A stretch of DNA of 10,360 nucleotides from assembly GCA_934133115.1 (NCBI GenBank), contig CAKPAV010000040.1:1-10360 (forward strand). The letters are read 5' to 3'. Under the pieces are notes generated by a model. The model was not told the origin of the DNA. It did not search any database and saw only the letters and a list, made by a program, of their open reading frames with translations. This document shows positions 1 through 7,007 of the stretch, in pieces (the stretch's first letter is position 1; every line of letters starts with the position of its first letter). The position numbers and the translations under genes were made by a program. The stretch is from an uncultured Bacilli bacterium (GTDB lineage Bacteria > Bacillota_I > Bacilli_A > RFN20 > CAG-826).

Positions 1-1
1 A

Positions 2-379
2 TGTAGTAGTAACCACTTATTATATGTGGACAAAGATGATAGTTTTAATACATTTGATGTTGATTTAATAAATGCTAAAGATAGTTATGATTCAATTAGT
101 TTTATTTCAATTTGGTCACTTGCAGAACTAGAAGAGAAAATCAACAAAGTATCAAATGTAATTAATAGTGAAGAAGAAATGATTGAACAATATGTTAAAT
201 CTCGCACTGAATTAGTGGATGCTAGTGAGACTATTTATAGCCATTATTGCCCAATTTGTAAGAGTAAAAACATTGAAGAAAATAATGGAACAATTCACTG
301 CGATAACTGTCATTCTATTTATCGTTTCTCAAATGTAGAAAAAGATAAAATTATATTTATAAAGGTAAGGAGGATATAA
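2..379 (+). CDS. Zinc-ribbon protein, 3' end only (start lies before the window)
   Basis: The reading frame is already open at the left edge, so this is the C-terminal part of a longer protein. A GTG at 26 could be read as a start, but no ribosome binding site precedes it and the frame continues upstream. The visible ~126 residues are acidic, with a probable helical stretch (LAELEEKINKVSNVI, about nt 119-163), then a compact four-cysteine zinc ribbon: CPIC (Cys codons at 248 and 257) and CDNC (299 and 308), 13 residues apart. Such C-terminal ribbons bind one zinc ion and usually mediate protein or nucleic-acid contacts. I see no enzyme motif. The stop is 4 nt before the ABC ATPase start, and the AGGAGG for that gene lies inside this coding region, so the two are probably co-transcribed. 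Function unknown; it may be a regulator or accessory of the exporter. Confidence 0.7.
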   Translation, partial: CSSNHLLYVDKDDSFNTFDVDLINAKDSYDSISFISIWSLAELEEKINKVSNVINSEEEMIEQYVKSRTELVDASETIYSHYCPICKSKNIEENNGTIHCDNCHSIYRFSNVEKDKIIFIKVRRI

Positions 380-383
380 AATT

Positions 384-1151
384 ATGGATAACGAAAATAA
401 TTCTTTAAATGAAGAAAAAGAAGAAATAATGCCTGCTATTTTAATCAAAGACCTTTATAAATCATATGGTGAAAAGAAAGTTCTTAAAGGATTAAACTTA
501 GAAGTTAATAAAGGAGAACTATTTGGATTTATCGGTAAAAATGGTATTGGTAAATCAACAACCATTGACTGTATTGTTGGACTTAAATCATTTGATAAAG
601 GTTCTATTCTTTTAAATGGTTATGATGTTAGTAAAGAACCATTTGAAGCAAAATATCAATTTGGATATGTCGCTAGTGAACCAACTTGTTATGATGTCAT
701 GACAGGTTATGATTATTTAGAATTTGTTGCTAGTATTTATCAAATATCCGAAGGACAATTTGAAAAGACTTATAAATTTTTAGCAGCACGTTTAGATTTA
801 AAAGAAGAAGACTTAGGTGTACAAATTGCGAATTACTCTCATGGTATGAAGCAAAAATTATGCCTTATTGCTAGTTTAATGGGAAATCCCGATATTTGGA
901 TTTTAGATGAACCAACCGTGGGCTTAGATATAATGGCGGTTGATGAATTAATTAAAATGATGAAAGAATATGCTGCACATGGTAAGACGGTATTTATCAC
1001 ATCACATAATATTGACTTAGTATCAAAGATTTGTGATCGAGTAGCTATTATTAATGATGGTGTCGTCGTGGATGTTTATGACTTAAATAAGAATCCTAAT
1101 TATCGTTTACAATTATCACGCTTATTCTTAAATATTTTTGGAGAAAAATAA
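384..1151 (+). CDS. ABC transporter ATP-binding protein (ABC-2 exporter type)
   Basis: This 255-residue nucleotide-binding subunit should power the permease encoded next. It has a Walker A GKNGIGKST (residues 51-59), a signature loop YSHGMKQ (151-157), Walker B IWILDE (171-176), a D-loop VGLD (179-182) and the switch histidine in TSHN (His208). The usual Q-loop glutamine is missing: where most family members read Y-x-P-Q-x-P this one reads YVASEP, with Ser98 in the Gln position. Some exporter ATPases such as the EcsA group also vary here. The first ~17 residues are an extra acidic tail. The ATG at 384 is preferred over the in-frame ATG at 429 because AGGAGG (369-374) sits at good distance. 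The length is normal for a single-domain ABC-2 ATPase, so it should dimerise. The family assignment is secure; the substrate is unknown. Confidence 0.95.
   Translation: MDNENNSLNEEKEEIMPAILIKDLYKSYGEKKVLKGLNLEVNKGELFGFIGKNGIGKSTTIDCIVGLKSFDKGSILLNGYDVSKEPFEAKYQFGYVASEPTCYDVMTGYDYLEFVASIYQISEGQFEKTYKFLAARLDLKEEDLGVQIANYSHGMKQKLCLIASLMGNPDIWILDEPTVGLDIMAVDELIKMMKEYAAHGKTVFITSHNIDLVSKICDRVAIINDGVVVDVYDLNKNPNYRLQLSRLFLNIFGEK
1140..1143 (+). promoter_or_regulatory. Ribosome binding site deciding the permease start
   Basis: GGAG at 1140-1143 (within TTGGAGAA) lies 9 nt before the ATG at 1153. The alternative TTG start at 1138 falls inside this same ribosome binding site and has none of its own, so ATG 1153 is the more likely start. 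Confidence 0.7.
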
Positions 1152-1152
1152 A

Positions 1153-2745
1153 ATGCTTAACTTAATTGCCAAAGATTTTAAATTACTATTTGCTAGTGGA
1201 AAGAGTAAAAGAGAACAAATTCTTTCTATTATTTTTAGTATTGTCCTTGGCATGATTTTTATTACGGTAGAAACTTATTTATTTGTTAAAATTATTAATA
1301 AGATTAAGATTTACCCTAATGCTCCTAAAGCATTTTTTACAATATTTTTAGCGATTGTTTCTATTTTAATGATTTGTAATGCAACGAAAACCGCAAAGCA
1401 ATTATTATTTAATGACTTGGATATTACACAACTTACTCCATATCCAATTGATAATTCGAAAAAAGTATTGTCAAAAATGCTTTTCTTATTTATTATTCAA
1501 TACTTTACTAATTTAGTGTTTACTTTGCCGTTATTTATTGCTTATGGCATTTTAATGGAAAGAACATTGTTACATTATTATTTAGCTTTATTTTATCCCG
1601 TCCTTGCTTTCCTTTTTGAAGGAGGAATAGGATTAATATTAGTATATCCATATAAATTAATTAAGGATTTCTTAAGTAAGCACCATTTAGTGGAATTCAT
1701 TTTTACTTTATTATTCTTAGTTATTTTAGTTGTTTTATATGGCTTAGTGCTTGATTTATTTAAAGAATTAGTATCAAGTAATAATCTTGATATTATCTTT
1801 AATAAAGATGTATTAGATGTGATAACTAATATTGGTAATAATCTTGTGCCGATTAATTTCTTAGCTAATATTTTTATTGATCGTTACTCAAAGTCATTAT
1901 TATCTTATATTACTATTGTAATTGGTATATTTATCTTAGGACTTGCTTTAGCAATATATTTTTATAATGCTGCGATTAAAAATAAAGGTGTTAAGAAAGC
2001 AATATCTAAAAAGCATAAACTTAAATTACGTTCACCAACGCAAGCTTTAATTCGCAAAGAATGTTTCTTATTATTTGGAAATTCTGATTTTATTTCTTCG
2101 TTTACGGGGCTTGTAATTATTCAACCAATCTTAACATATTTAATTATTTCTACCATGAATGTAATATTCACTAGTGGTTCATTAGCTTATTATTTTGCGA
2201 TGATTCCTTTATTTGTACCGAGCTTAGATATTTTGCTTATTGCTTTAATTATGCTTATTATTGCAAGTGGAGCGAATAGTTATATTAGCGTAGAAGGAGA
2301 TAGTTTACGTATTATTAAAACAATACCGGTATCTGCGAAAAAGCAAATTGCGATTAAACTAATGATTCCATTTATTTGTTCGTTTGCTTCTTTATTAATA
2401 TCACTTATTGTTTTACTTGCTACGCGTAAGATTACTTTATTAGTGGGAGCGTTATCTTTAGTTATTTCTCTTATCTTACTTATTAATTCTTCTTTAGTTT
2501 CACTTTTTGAAGAACTTCATATTCGAAAGAATGCGCCAAGAAGTAATTTATTATCTAGTTTAGTTTCTTATCTTGTCCCATTTGTTTGTTTTATTATTTC
2601 TGTATTATTCTCATTTTTCAAAGTATCAAACTATATTACTCTTGTAGTAGTTATGCTTTTAATGATAGCGATAACGATTCCATGCGTTTATCATTTACCA
2701 AAACGCATTGAAAATAATTTCTTAGCATTGGAGGTAGTTAATTAA
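1153..2745 (+). CDS. ABC-2 type transporter permease, 530 aa, two homologous halves
   Basis: This is a very hydrophobic protein with about 12 predicted membrane spans, and it partners the ATPase just upstream. The N-terminus (MLNLIAKDFKLLFASGK) is typical of ABC-2 permeases: a short amphipathic cytoplasmic helix before the first span. The protein seems to contain two related halves. After the first spans comes DLDITQLTPYPIDNSKKV (about residues 92-109), and after the middle spans the similar EGDSLRIIKTIPVSAKKQ (about 380-397). Both end in a proline, a hydrophobic residue and a lysine pair before the next span. One chain may therefore supply the whole membrane pore. I chose ATG 1153 over TTG 1138 (535 aa) because the ribosome binding site covers the TTG. 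The stop codon overlaps the next ATG (TAATG), so translation is likely coupled. Direction of transport (export) is inferred from the family; the cargo is unknown. Confidence 0.88.
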   Translation: MLNLIAKDFKLLFASGKSKREQILSIIFSIVLGMIFITVETYLFVKIINKIKIYPNAPKAFFTIFLAIVSILMICNATKTAKQLLFNDLDITQLTPYPIDNSKKVLSKMLFLFIIQYFTNLVFTLPLFIAYGILMERTLLHYYLALFYPVLAFLFEGGIGLILVYPYKLIKDFLSKHHLVEFIFTLLFLVILVVLYGLVLDLFKELVSSNNLDIIFNKDVLDVITNIGNNLVPINFLANIFIDRYSKSLLSYITIVIGIFILGLALAIYFYNAAIKNKGVKKAISKKHKLKLRSPTQALIRKECFLLFGNSDFISSFTGLVIIQPILTYLIISTMNVIFTSGSLAYYFAMIPLFVPSLDILLIALIMLIIASGANSYISVEGDSLRIIKTIPVSAKKQIAIKLMIPFICSFASLLISLIVLLATRKITLLVGALSLVISLILLINSSLVSLFEELHIRKNAPRSNLLSSLVSYLVPFVCFIISVLFSFFKVSNYITLVVVMLLMIAITIPCVYHLPKRIENNFLALEVVN

Positions 2746-5174
2746 TGAAAAGTAAAAATTTAATTATCCTCTTAGTAATGCCATTTGTTATTGCTTTAGT
2801 GGGAATACCTTTAATCAATACGACATTTAGAACATTAGATAACGATATATCTTCAATTGAATGGGATTATGATGATATTGAAGCTTTTAAGTTATCAGAC
2901 AAAACTTATGAATTACACGCAACCGCTAAATATAACTCAGGAGTTATAAGCAAAGATAGTGGAATGTTAGTATGGAAAGTTGCTAATAAGAATCAAAATG
3001 AAGAAAACCATTGTTCTTTAGAAAAAAACGTTTTAACCACTCTTAGCGAAGGAGAAGTAGTTATTACGGTTTCTAATATTAAAGGTAGTGTTTTTCGTTC
3101 TATGAGCGCGGTAATCTATGAAAATGGGGCAATTATTGCTAGTCCTGTTATTCAAAGCTCACAAAGTAACATTGATCAAACTATTTATTATGGAGAATAT
3201 GATTTAGTAAACGGAAAAAAGCAAAAAGCAACAATTGATTATAATGTAAAAGTTATACCAAGTTCATTGACTTCGGCTTTAGAAGTTAAGAGTATTTCTA
3301 ATAACATTAGTATTAGTAATGATTATAAAACCATTAGTGTTGAAGAAATTGGTAAAGCATCAATTACATTTGGCTTTATTGATTCAAATATTGGAAAAGA
3401 TACTACAGTTAGCTTTGACATTGTAAAAAACGGAGTTAACGTTTATGATTATGAAACGCTTATGAGTTGTAGCGCTAACAAGGGAGACGGAGAAATCATT
3501 GTCTTAAGAAAATCATTTGAATCTTTAGATAATACTTATAACAAATTATCTAATGGTAATTATGATATGTCGAATACTACTAAAAATAATGTTGTTTCAT
3601 TTGGTAATTATGACACCAAGAAAAAAGAATATAACTTTATTAACGAAATATATGCTTTCGATACCACTAGTAATAGTGAATATATCGACCAATGGAATAA
3701 CTTTACTTTAACAAATAAAGATTATAAACCAATTTCTAAAACGGTTTATGCTGGCGTACATATTAATAAAGATTTTTATGGTAATGGTTATACCATTAAC
3801 TTACATAATCTTGCTTATCCTTATGCCGTTAAAGAAATTACTACTAGTAATGGTACAGTAACTGTGGCAAGTCTAACCGATAAAAACTTATTTAGAGGAC
3901 CAAAACCATTCTACTTACTAGGTAATCCAAATAATATGCCTTTAATTGGTTCATATGGCCAAGATAACATTGGAATATATGTTGAAGGTGATAATATTAC
4001 GGTTAACGATTTAAACGTTAAAAACTGTGATTTTGGTAATATTCTTTCTAACCTTGATTATGTAGGAACGGTTATGGAAGTAAGTGGCAATAATATTACG
4101 ATTAAGAATTCTCGCTTATCTAATGGTAAAAATGTCTTACGTTCATTTTCTTCTAATAATGTTTTAGTGGATAACTGCTTATTAAATTATTCCCGTAACT
4201 TCCTTTTAGTCGCTGGTAATAATGAATATATTAAAGCAGAAGATGAAATATCTAAATCATTCTTAGCAATGAATGAAATTAAGAATGACACACTAAAAAA
4301 TTATTTAGCAAAAAATGGAATAGGTGACCAAATACTTAATAAATATATTCAAGGTGACTTTGAAGATAAAGATAAAGAAAGTTTAAAAGCATCTTTATTA
4401 TCAATTCAAGATGCTTTGTATAACTCTAAAGTAGAAAATATCTATAAAGGCGATATTACTATTAATAATTCGATTTTCTCCCATAGTGGAATTTCTTCAA
4501 TTGCTTTAGAAAGTTATTTTAATGGACCATACTTATATTCTGGTTCACCAACATTTATTACTGACTTATTTGATACAGTAAGTGGTATGATGGGTTCTTC
4601 TTTAGTGCCTTATACCGCGACGAATATATCTGGGTCATCATATCCGGTTAAAGTAAAATTAACTGGTAATACAATATTTAATGATTATAAGAAATTAAGT
4701 GACTTTGATTTATCAGGATTAATTCTTGAAAATATATCCACGATTATCAATTCATTAGGTTATGATTATCAAATTGGAATTGATGATATCTTCCCATTAA
4801 AGAACTTATTAGTTAATGAAGCAAGAAAAGAAGGACTAACGAAAACTAAAGTAGTTAATGATGCTAGTGAAGAATATATTAGTATTCCAATTGCCTATTA
4901 TGGCGGAGGAAAAAACTTATCCACTATTGATTTTTCTTCTTTAGATAATTATGATTTATTAAATCATGAAATTGATATTGATTTTTTAAACAAATATATT
5001 AATTACAAAAGTAGTGATGATGTGATAGAATCGATTAAAACAATAATGCTTAAAAGTGTTACTGTTGTTACCGGATTTGATCCATTTAGATTCTTTGTTC
5101 AGCAATATGATGATAGAACATTTGAACTAAGTGATTATATGGATATATTAATTAACAATGCGAAAGGAGAATAG
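2745..5174 (+). CDS. Membrane-anchored extracellular beta-helix protein, 809 aa
   Basis: I recognise the architecture but not a named family. Residues 5-25 form one hydrophobic segment after a short basic start (MKSKN), fitting an uncleaved signal anchor. Residues ~50-115 look like a beta-sandwich of the bacterial Ig type (LVWKVANKN, then LSEGEVVITVS), followed by more beta-rich sequence. From ~335 the chain shows the Asn-rich, short-strand rhythm of a right-handed parallel beta-helix (FYGNGYTINLHN, NITVNDLNVKNC, NNITIKNSRLSNG, NNVLVDNCLLNYS). A helical, charged insert at ~494-560 interrupts it, and helix-like coils resume at ~568 (GDITINNSIFSHSG). The C-terminal ~150 residues are not repetitive. 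Translation is probably coupled to the permease (one-base overlap; ribosome binding site TTGGAGGT at 2729-2736). It may be a surface partner of the ABC exporter, for example binding a glycan or another wall polymer. No lyase or hydrolase catalytic motif is evident, so enzymatic activity is unproven. Confidence 0.8.
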   Translation: MKSKNLIILLVMPFVIALVGIPLINTTFRTLDNDISSIEWDYDDIEAFKLSDKTYELHATAKYNSGVISKDSGMLVWKVANKNQNEENHCSLEKNVLTTLSEGEVVITVSNIKGSVFRSMSAVIYENGAIIASPVIQSSQSNIDQTIYYGEYDLVNGKKQKATIDYNVKVIPSSLTSALEVKSISNNISISNDYKTISVEEIGKASITFGFIDSNIGKDTTVSFDIVKNGVNVYDYETLMSCSANKGDGEIIVLRKSFESLDNTYNKLSNGNYDMSNTTKNNVVSFGNYDTKKKEYNFINEIYAFDTTSNSEYIDQWNNFTLTNKDYKPISKTVYAGVHINKDFYGNGYTINLHNLAYPYAVKEITTSNGTVTVASLTDKNLFRGPKPFYLLGNPNNMPLIGSYGQDNIGIYVEGDNITVNDLNVKNCDFGNILSNLDYVGTVMEVSGNNITIKNSRLSNGKNVLRSFSSNNVLVDNCLLNYSRNFLLVAGNNEYIKAEDEISKSFLAMNEIKNDTLKNYLAKNGIGDQILNKYIQGDFEDKDKESLKASLLSIQDALYNSKVENIYKGDITINNSIFSHSGISSIALESYFNGPYLYSGSPTFITDLFDTVSGMMGSSLVPYTATNISGSSYPVKVKLTGNTIFNDYKKLSDFDLSGLILENISTIINSLGYDYQIGIDDIFPLKNLLVNEARKEGLTKTKVVNDASEEYISIPIAYYGGGKNLSTIDFSSLDNYDLLNHEIDIDFLNKYINYKSSDDVIESIKTIMLKSVTVVTGFDPFRFFVQQYDDRTFELSDYMDILINNAKGE

Positions 5175-5176
5175 TT

Positions 5177-6262
5177 ATGAAAGGTATTAAACGATTATTT
5201 ATAGGTGCGATGTGTTTATCTTTATTAGCAGGTTGTTCCTTCTTTAAAGATAATACTCAAACACATGTTATCAAGTCTATTGATACAGAACTAGTAGAAG
5301 CTGATGGCTCTACAAAAGTAACTATTACATATACCGATGAAGATACTGACCCAGTAATATTTTATATTCCTAAAGGAGATAAAGGAGAAAGTGGAGTTGG
5401 TATTAAAAACATTACTTATACTAGTGATGAATCGACAACTTATGTATCAATCTCTTATACTGATGATACATTAGAGGATACCTTAGTGGAAATACCAAAT
5501 GGTGTATCTGTTACTGGTATTAGTAAAAATGTTGATGAAGAAGGTAATACTTCTTTAGTATTTAACTATTCAAATGGAACAACTTCAGAAACTATTGATA
5601 TTCCTAAAGGTGAAAAAGGTGAAAATGGCGTAGGAATAAGTAATGTTACAACTTCGGTCGGAGATGATAATACAACATTAATCACATTAGTAATGACTGA
5701 TGGGACTAGTTATTATGTTACTTTACCAGCGCCAGAAAAAGGAAAAGATGGTATTGGTATATCATCAATGGTCGCTAATGAAACATCCACTAAGTATATT
5801 ATTCAAATAACATATACAGATGGAAGAATTCAAAACTTAGAATTCTCTCGTCCTAAAGATCCAAATAACTGGACTACGGGTAGTGAAGCACCATCTAATA
5901 CAGTAGGAGAAAATGGCGATTTCTATTTTGATATATATCATAAGAATATATATGTAAAAGAGAATGGCGCTTGGTCACTTATTGTATCTTTATCAAGTGA
6001 TGATATAAAATATACTGTACGATTTGATTTAAATGATGAAGGTGATGCAGTTATGCCAACTGGATCACTTATGGAATATCGGATTACAAGAGGAATGTAT
6101 TTCGATGCAGAAGGATATTCCTTACCAATACCAGTAAGACCAGGATATGATTTTATGGGCTGGTATCGTACTAAAGTAGTTACACCTGTTAATGGTGCAT
6201 TTACAGATATAACACCAGTATTTAATGACTTAGTGTTATTTGCTAATTGGAAAGCAAAATAA
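5177..6262 (+). CDS. Surface lipoprotein with five ~40-aa repeats and an InlB-type B-repeat
   Basis: The signal peptide ends in a clear lipobox, LAGC, with Cys20 as the lipidation site, so the mature protein should be tethered to the outer face of the membrane. Residues 32-227 hold five degenerate units of about 40 residues. Each has a strand pattern like ITYTDG and most end in a collagen-like stretch such as IPKGEKGENGVGI. Residues ~230-272 (GSEAPSNTVGENGDFYFD, then YVKENGAWSLI) match the short module often found beside collagen-like repeats in Bacillota surface proteins. The C-terminus (~279-361; RPGYDFMGWY and LFANWK) is a Listeria-Bacteroides (InlB B, Flg_new) repeat. The start has AAAGGAGA at 5163-5170, and the gap to the upstream gene is 2 nt, so it belongs to the same operon. 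A role in adhesion or in scaffolding at the cell surface is inferred; no enzyme motif is visible. Confidence 0.88.
   Translation: MKGIKRLFIGAMCLSLLAGCSFFKDNTQTHVIKSIDTELVEADGSTKVTITYTDEDTDPVIFYIPKGDKGESGVGIKNITYTSDESTTYVSISYTDDTLEDTLVEIPNGVSVTGISKNVDEEGNTSLVFNYSNGTTSETIDIPKGEKGENGVGISNVTTSVGDDNTTLITLVMTDGTSYYVTLPAPEKGKDGIGISSMVANETSTKYIIQITYTDGRIQNLEFSRPKDPNNWTTGSEAPSNTVGENGDFYFDIYHKNIYVKENGAWSLIVSLSSDDIKYTVRFDLNDEGDAVMPTGSLMEYRITRGMYFDAEGYSLPIPVRPGYDFMGWYRTKVVTPVNGAFTDITPVFNDLVLFANWKAK
5270..5857 (+). repeat. Five tandem ~39-44-residue repeats inside the lipoprotein
   Basis: Units as I align them run 5270-5401, 5402-5518, 5519-5635, 5636-5758 and 5759-5857. Each begins with Ile after a Gly, carries a Thr-rich strand pair and closes with a Pro-Lys-Gly or related turn. 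Unit 2 has lost most of the collagen-like triplets (IPNGVSVTG), and unit 4 reads LPAPEKGKDGIG. The divergence is at protein level, so the array is old rather than a recent expansion. Confidence 0.75.
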
Positions 6263-6305
6263 AAGTATTTTAATTAATTATTAAATAAAAAGGAGGCGGA
6301 TTTGT

Positions 6306-7007
6306 ATGAAAAATAAAGAAAAATTATTAAACAATAATGATGATACTTTAATATACAAAAAAAATAACAATATCCGCTTCAAAAGAATGAATAGAAGACT
6401 TAAAGGCGGTTGGTTAGTATTTGCTTTAAGTACTTTATCAATGGTGTCAGTGGGATTTTCTACTTGGGTGGTTACAGGACCAGCATCAGGGTATGGACAA
6501 GTAGATGTTATTGCGGATAATGTTGTAGTATTATCTCCAACTTTTACTGATATTGAAATGTTCACATATTACAAAAATGGAACGATTTATGATGGCTCTC
6601 TTTCTAGTAAAGGTGATATATTTGTAAAATTTAAATTAGATGGGGTTAAAGATTATTTAGACAAGACATCTAAAAACGACATTTCTATAATAGCTAGTTT
6701 TAAAAGTATAGGAACTTTTAATATTCTTTCATATGCATCAACATCTGTTCAATGTACGATCAAAGATGATAATTATCCATCGCAAAGTGATGTTACAAAT
6801 GATGCAACTAACACTGTTCAATCTTCTTTTTCGTCTAATAATTCTATACTCACTTTTTCTTCACCTGTATCGATTAATACACAAAATGATAGTATTTATG
6901 CAGGTATTGTATATCATTTTGATTTTTCTTCTACAAATTTTAATTCTGACATATATGCTAATATGTCAAAAGTGGTTTTTGAACTATCTTTGGAGGTTGC
7001 ACAATGA
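6306..7007 (+). CDS. Exported protein with SipW-type signal peptide, TasA/camelysin-like
   Basis: The 233-residue product has a basic N-terminus (FKRMNRRLKGG, ~24-34) and one hydrophobic stretch ending in VGFSTWVVTG (residues ~49-58). The G-x-x-T-W pattern is like the region of B. subtilis TasA (GGGTWAAF) that is cut by the special signal peptidase SipW. The mature part is ~170 residues of Thr/Ser/Asn-rich alternating beta sequence and ends in a strand (KVVFELSLEVAQ), as in the jelly-roll fibre proteins of that group. Length is near TasA and CalY. There is no sortase or lipid anchor. The ribosome binding site AAGGAGG (6289-6295) is strong. The 43-nt AT-rich gap before it shows no terminator, so read-through from the lipoprotein gene is likely. 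The stop TGA overlaps the next start (ATGA). The SipW link rests on a short motif, and no SipW gene is in the window. Confidence 0.75.
   Translation: MKNKEKLLNNNDDTLIYKKNNNIRFKRMNRRLKGGWLVFALSTLSMVSVGFSTWVVTGPASGYGQVDVIADNVVVLSPTFTDIEMFTYYKNGTIYDGSLSSKGDIFVKFKLDGVKDYLDKTSKNDISIIASFKSIGTFNILSYASTSVQCTIKDDNYPSQSDVTNDATNTVQSSFSSNNSILTFSSPVSINTQNDSIYAGIVYHFDFSSTNFNSDIYANMSKVVFELSLEVAQ

Noticed and set aside
6263..6305. Promoter or terminator between the lipoprotein and TasA-like genes
   Set aside because: The AT-rich gap contains TTAATTAA-like sequence but no stable hairpin with a T-run and no clear -35/-10 pair.
6281..6565. Reverse-strand open frame opposite the TasA-like gene
   Set aside because: It has no ribosome binding site, odd low-complexity content, and lies over the well-supported start and leader of the + strand gene; it is a shadow.
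7005..7007. TGA read as tryptophan (Mycoplasma-like code)
   Set aside because: TGG is used for Trp throughout, and this TGA overlaps the next ATG, which has its own ribosome binding site, so it acts as a stop.
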